Below are positions 62,201 to 64,000 of a stretch of 64,000 nt of DNA, piece by piece; positions within the stretch are counted from its first letter, which is position 1, and every line of letters starts with the position of its first letter. This DNA comes from Candidatus Acidiferrum typicum. GTDB taxonomy: Bacteria; Acidobacteriota; Terriglobia; Acidiferrales; UBA7541. Made by a program: the position numbers and the translations under genes. The notes beneath the pieces are model-generated. The model ran no database searches and was not told the DNA's origin. It saw only the letters and a list, made by a program, of their open reading frames with translations. The DNA is taken from assembly GCA_002478115.1 (NCBI GenBank), contig DLMH01000170.1, positions 1 through 64,000 on the forward strand. The letters are read 5' to 3'.

Positions 62201-62597
62201 CCATGGGCAGTTCTTCGCCCAGCACCTCAACCTTTTGAGAGAGTTTGCCGGTCTGCAGGGTAACGTCAGCGCGGCGTTCCGTGGAGACTTCGACCTTGAT
62301 GCCGCTGATTAGACCGGTTTTGAAGCCTTGTTTTTCGACGGTAACACTGTAGTTCCCGATCGGCAGTTCGGGGGCGGAATAGCTGCCGTCGTCGGAAGTG
62401 GTGAGGGTGCGGGTAAGGCCCGTGTCAACGTTCTTGATCGTAACCGTGGCTCCGGGCACAGTGGCGTCGGACGAATCAGTGACTGTACCTAGGATGGTGC
62501 CGCGGAAGGTCTGGGCCGTGGCGCTTCCGGCAACTACAACCAGCAGCGCGAGCAGACAACAACCGAGTGTGCAAAGGTAGCGGATAGACCTGTTCAT
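59244..62597 (-). CDS. TonB-dependent receptor with N-terminal carboxypeptidase-regulatory domain (Oar-like)
   Basis: 1117 aa from ATG 62597 with GAAGGAGC upstream; the frame runs 10 codons further without a site. Signal peptide to about 38, then a regulatory-like beta-sandwich (GTILGTVTDSSDATVPGATV, GSYSAPELPIGNYSVTVEKQG) to about 120. The plug has LPVNGRDYQKLILLVPGAS and the barrel runs to the terminal Phe in LQVAAKFIF. Acidobacteria encode many such receptors of 1000-1200 aa. The substrate is unknown; no uptake genes adjoin. Confidence 0.92.
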   Translation of the reverse strand: MNRSIRYLCTLGCCLLALLVVVAGSATAQTFRGTILGTVTDSSDATVPGATVTIKNVDTGLTRTLTTSDDGSYSAPELPIGNYSVTVEKQGFKTGLISGIKVEVSTERRADVTLQTGKLSQKVEVLGEELPMVETTSNDMGGIVESNSVENLPVNGRDYQKLILLVPGASSGPDAITDSPGSYGTVSVNGARGRSNNYLLDGTDMNDGYRNDPAINEGGVFATPATILPIEAIAEVHVASNFEAEYGRSAGAAILIVTKSGTNDWHGSAFDFLRNTALNARNFFDLASVGPQQPFHLNQFGGSFGGPIKHDKTFFFVDYEAVRETGAQSSPGCVPTAADITNNTPAGGINPVIQKLLALNPWPAATNPNVDCYANGGTNTIISTPFSNRVDNGIVKLDHEFNKNNILTGRYYIGDSTQLFPLALTGGGLLPNYNTMTPTRVQLISISYVSILSPSIVNEARLGWNRFAEGFYSQDRSFDPSSIGLDTVGLGTPNAGNPYNFGMPVIIVSGLPQLGSDKADPRQRVDTNWHYIDNISWKFGKHDIKFGYEFRRTSISQYFNRTFRGKLEFSGLESFLAGIPDDGGTQGIGDTNRNTFENSHAGYLQDSYRFTRSLTLNLGLRYDYFGIVQEKQDMFTNVDPTTGDVFPVGAGRLYQPDYKNWAPRVSVAWDVNGKGKTVVRAGYGIFYDAYSQDMFMGHLPYSSSFDPGPAYSGLPGVGQISFGSPATDAYGNLVPFAPGQPVFSNYTPMGDAFGVDPHLRSPYLENYNLNLQQQLTRKVVIQVGYVGSQGHKLLDFLDINQPSQAQITAADLGCGCINDGDVPRRLTGNNFSYIYWEQSAANSNYNALQTTLRIDNWHGLTTGLSYTWSHSIDTASDGEDYVPNAAQPTDSTNPSANRGNSNFDIRNRLSWNFMYEFPDRKGSLEKLTNGWGLNGILTMQSGNPFHMILGADDYDGSGTYFSKPDVVGPITYNYSNPAQFLDLSSFAAPCTPLATGFDGTAATCTPGTRHFGNEGRNSLLGPAFRQMDFSIFKSTNITERLKMELRFEAYNLLNHPNFANPIWPNFLSDPTITNSFSSNGRLQGYLPINVTADVGAGYPVLGGGGPRSLQVAAKFIF

Positions 62598-62699
62598 TAT
62601 GAGCTCCTTCGAACTTTCAAATGTCATCTCGATCCCCTCGAGATTGTGGGACGCCTCCCCCGAGAAGCGCCTAGGGACACCAGGATATGGATTTAGAGC

Positions 62700-62728
62700 A
62701 ACATACTCATCTGGGCGGGGATAATCAA
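62700..62728 (-). promoter_or_regulatory. Candidate promoter of the TonB-dependent receptor gene
   Basis: Minus strand TTGATT (62728-62723), 17-base spacer, TATGTT (62705-62700), about 100 bases before the start codon. Both boxes match 4 of 6. The other sequence between the receptor and der (62598-62910) shows nothing further. Confidence 0.3.
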
Positions 62729-62910
62729 GGAAATGCCTATCAAATATTTTTATTCATTGGATGCGTCGGGCCGCTGCATCGATGGGTCAAGCCTTGCCCC
62801 CCAGGCCGGCGCTCGGAGCCAGGCTGCGGCTCGCTAGTTCCCCGGTGATGCGCTACATTGGAAGATTGCACCGCGGGGTGGCAACCGCTCCGTGGCACAT
62901 CACTTTCCCC

Positions 62911-64000
62911 ATGGCACAACAACTCCCATCGCTGGTGATAGTCGGGCGGCCTAATGTGGGTAAGTCCACGCTCTTTAACCGTTTAACAGGCTCACGGAGG
63001 GCAATTGTCACTGACGAGCCCGGGATCACGCGCGACCGCATGTACGGTAAATCGGAATGGCGCGGGCGCACAGTAGAAGTGGTGGACACGGGCGGACTCG
63101 TCCCCGACGACAAGGCCCTGATCCCCACGGAGATTCTCCGGCAGGCGCGCGTGGCCATTGAAAAGGCGGCGCTGCTGGTGTTGGTGGTGGACAGCCAGGC
63201 TGGGCTGACGCCGCTCGATCAAGAGCTGGGGCGGCTCTTGCGCGGCACCGGCAAGCCGTTTGTGGTGGCGGTGAACAAAGTCGATTCGCAGCAGCAGGAG
63301 GTCCTTGCCGGGACGTTTTATTCGCTGGGCGTGCCGGTATTCCCGATAGCAGCGGAGCACGGCACCGGCGTGGACGACCTGCTGGATGCCGCGCTGGATC
63401 AGTTTTATGGCGCCGCAGCGGGAAGCCCGCAGCCGACCGCGGCCGATTCCAGCGACACTTCTGTTGAAGAGGCCAAGCCCATCGAGATCGCCATCATTGG
63501 GCGGCCCAACGTTGGCAAATCCACTTTGCTGAACCAAATGGCGGGTGAGGAGCGATCGATTGTTTCGCCGATTCCAGGCACGACGATGGACAACGTGGAT
63601 ACCGAGGTTGTACGAGACGGCCGGACCTACCGGTTTGTGGATACCGCGGGGATTCGCCGGAAGGGCAAGACCACGCTCGTAGCGGAAAAGCTGAGCGTGG
63701 TGATGGCGCGGCGCGGACTGGAACGCGCGGATGTGGCCATTCTCTTGATTGATGGCGAGCATGGGGTCACGCAGGGCGATGCCACGATTGCCAGCTATGC
63801 GGAGCAATCGGGGCGCTCCGTCATCATTGTGGTGAACAAGTGGGATCTGGCCGTGGAAGCCGCGCAGCGCGCTGCGGACGAGACCGCGAAATCCGCGCGG
63901 GGTAAAGCGAAACGCGCCGAAGGCACGGCCCCGCCCCGCATCGTGGATAAGGGCAAACTGCTCGTTGAATATGAAGCCATGGTGCAGGAGAAATTCAAAT
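62911..64000 (+). CDS. der: GTPase Der (EngA), 5' part; runs off the window
   Basis: From ATG 62911 the frame stays open to the end (363 codons). It starts MAQQLPSLVIVGRPNVGKST with the first P-loop, then TDEPGITRDRMYG and DTGG; a second GTPase domain follows an acidic linker of about 25 residues: IIGRPNVGKSTLLNQMAG, PGTTMDNVD, DTAGIRRKGK and VNKWDL. Two tandem G domains are diagnostic for Der, which acts in 50S subunit assembly. The missing part is the rest of the second G domain and the KH-like domain. The segment after VNKWDL has a Lys/Ala-rich insertion (AKSARGKAKRAEG). Confidence 0.95.
   Translation, partial: MAQQLPSLVIVGRPNVGKSTLFNRLTGSRRAIVTDEPGITRDRMYGKSEWRGRTVEVVDTGGLVPDDKALIPTEILRQARVAIEKAALLVLVVDSQAGLTPLDQELGRLLRGTGKPFVVAVNKVDSQQQEVLAGTFYSLGVPVFPIAAEHGTGVDDLLDAALDQFYGAAAGSPQPTAADSSDTSVEEAKPIEIAIIGRPNVGKSTLLNQMAGEERSIVSPIPGTTMDNVDTEVVRDGRTYRFVDTAGIRRKGKTTLVAEKLSVVMARRGLERADVAILLIDGEHGVTQGDATIASYAEQSGRSVIIVVNKWDLAVEAAQRAADETAKSARGKAKRAEGTAPPRIVDKGKLLVEYEAMVQEKFK

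Overview
The window is a chromosomal segment of a GC-rich (roughly 60%) bacterium, most likely an acidobacterium of the Terriglobia type. The pointers are inferred from protein families and repeats: an Oar-like TonB-dependent receptor with an N-terminal carboxypeptidase-regulatory domain, TonB-C proteins without ExbB/ExbD neighbours, zinc-finger anti-sigma factors fused to other domains, DUF4097 and DUF4382/DUF5666-type secreted proteins, a dnaK-dnaJ-hspR operon, and short palindromic repeats scattered between genes. No phage, plasmid, CRISPR array, complete insertion sequence or rRNA gene was seen.

Layout. 1-910: four tRNA genes (Thr-TGT, Tyr-GTA, Thr-GGT, Gly-TCC, in transcription order) leading into tuf on the minus strand. 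1.2-9.1 kb: membrane-anchored hypothetical protein, M23 peptidase, a frameshifted membrane gene, thiL, a class A penicillin-binding protein, and a MauE-like/DsbA-like redox pair. 9.4-13.4 kb: dnaK-dnaJ-hspR with a promoter that carries a probable HspR (HAIR) operator and ends at a strong terminator. 13.6-19 kb: DnaC-like ATPase, six-domain ribosomal protein S1, HU/IHF-like protein, HIT hydrolase, acyl-CoA dehydrogenase. 19-20.6 kb: repeat-rich intergenic DNA around an unknown gene. 20.6-32.2 kb: a UvrC paralogue that appears catalytically dead, aldo/keto reductase, hydrolases, PilZ, a glycosyltransferase remnant, class V aminotransferase, panE, TonB protein, rsmD and recG. 32.3-35.8 kb: a very large duplicated CPBP-family membrane protein. 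36-41.4 kb: an ECF sigma/anti-sigma operon with envelope proteins. 41.5-48.5 kb: a lasso-peptide biosynthetic cluster. 48.6-54.2 kb: TPR protein, queuosine-precursor genes queC, queE and queD, and a DinG-like helicase. 54.3-62.6 kb: secreted proteins, a second ECF sigma factor with an anti-sigma/bactofilin-like fusion, and the TonB-dependent receptor. 62.9-64 kb: the 5' part of der.

The most interesting system is the lasso-peptide locus. On the minus strand it reads B1 (PqqD-like leader-binding protein), B2 (transglutaminase-like leader peptidase), C (asparagine-synthetase-like cyclase), then a 50-residue precursor gene at 43891-44043 that is easily missed, then an HPr-kinase-like protein and a nucleotidyltransferase. 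A two-gene ABC-2 exporter is encoded divergently. The precursor carries the leader signature Y-x2-P-x-L-x3-G-x5-T and a predicted 21-residue basic core with Ser1 and Asp9, which predicts a nine-residue macrolactam ring.

Two sigma/anti-sigma operons, two TonB-C proteins, the receptor and the bactofilin-like and DUF4097 proteins give the window a strong cell-envelope theme. The chaperone operon appears to be under HspR feedback control. Functions are assigned from recognisable motifs and gene order only; no database search was run.
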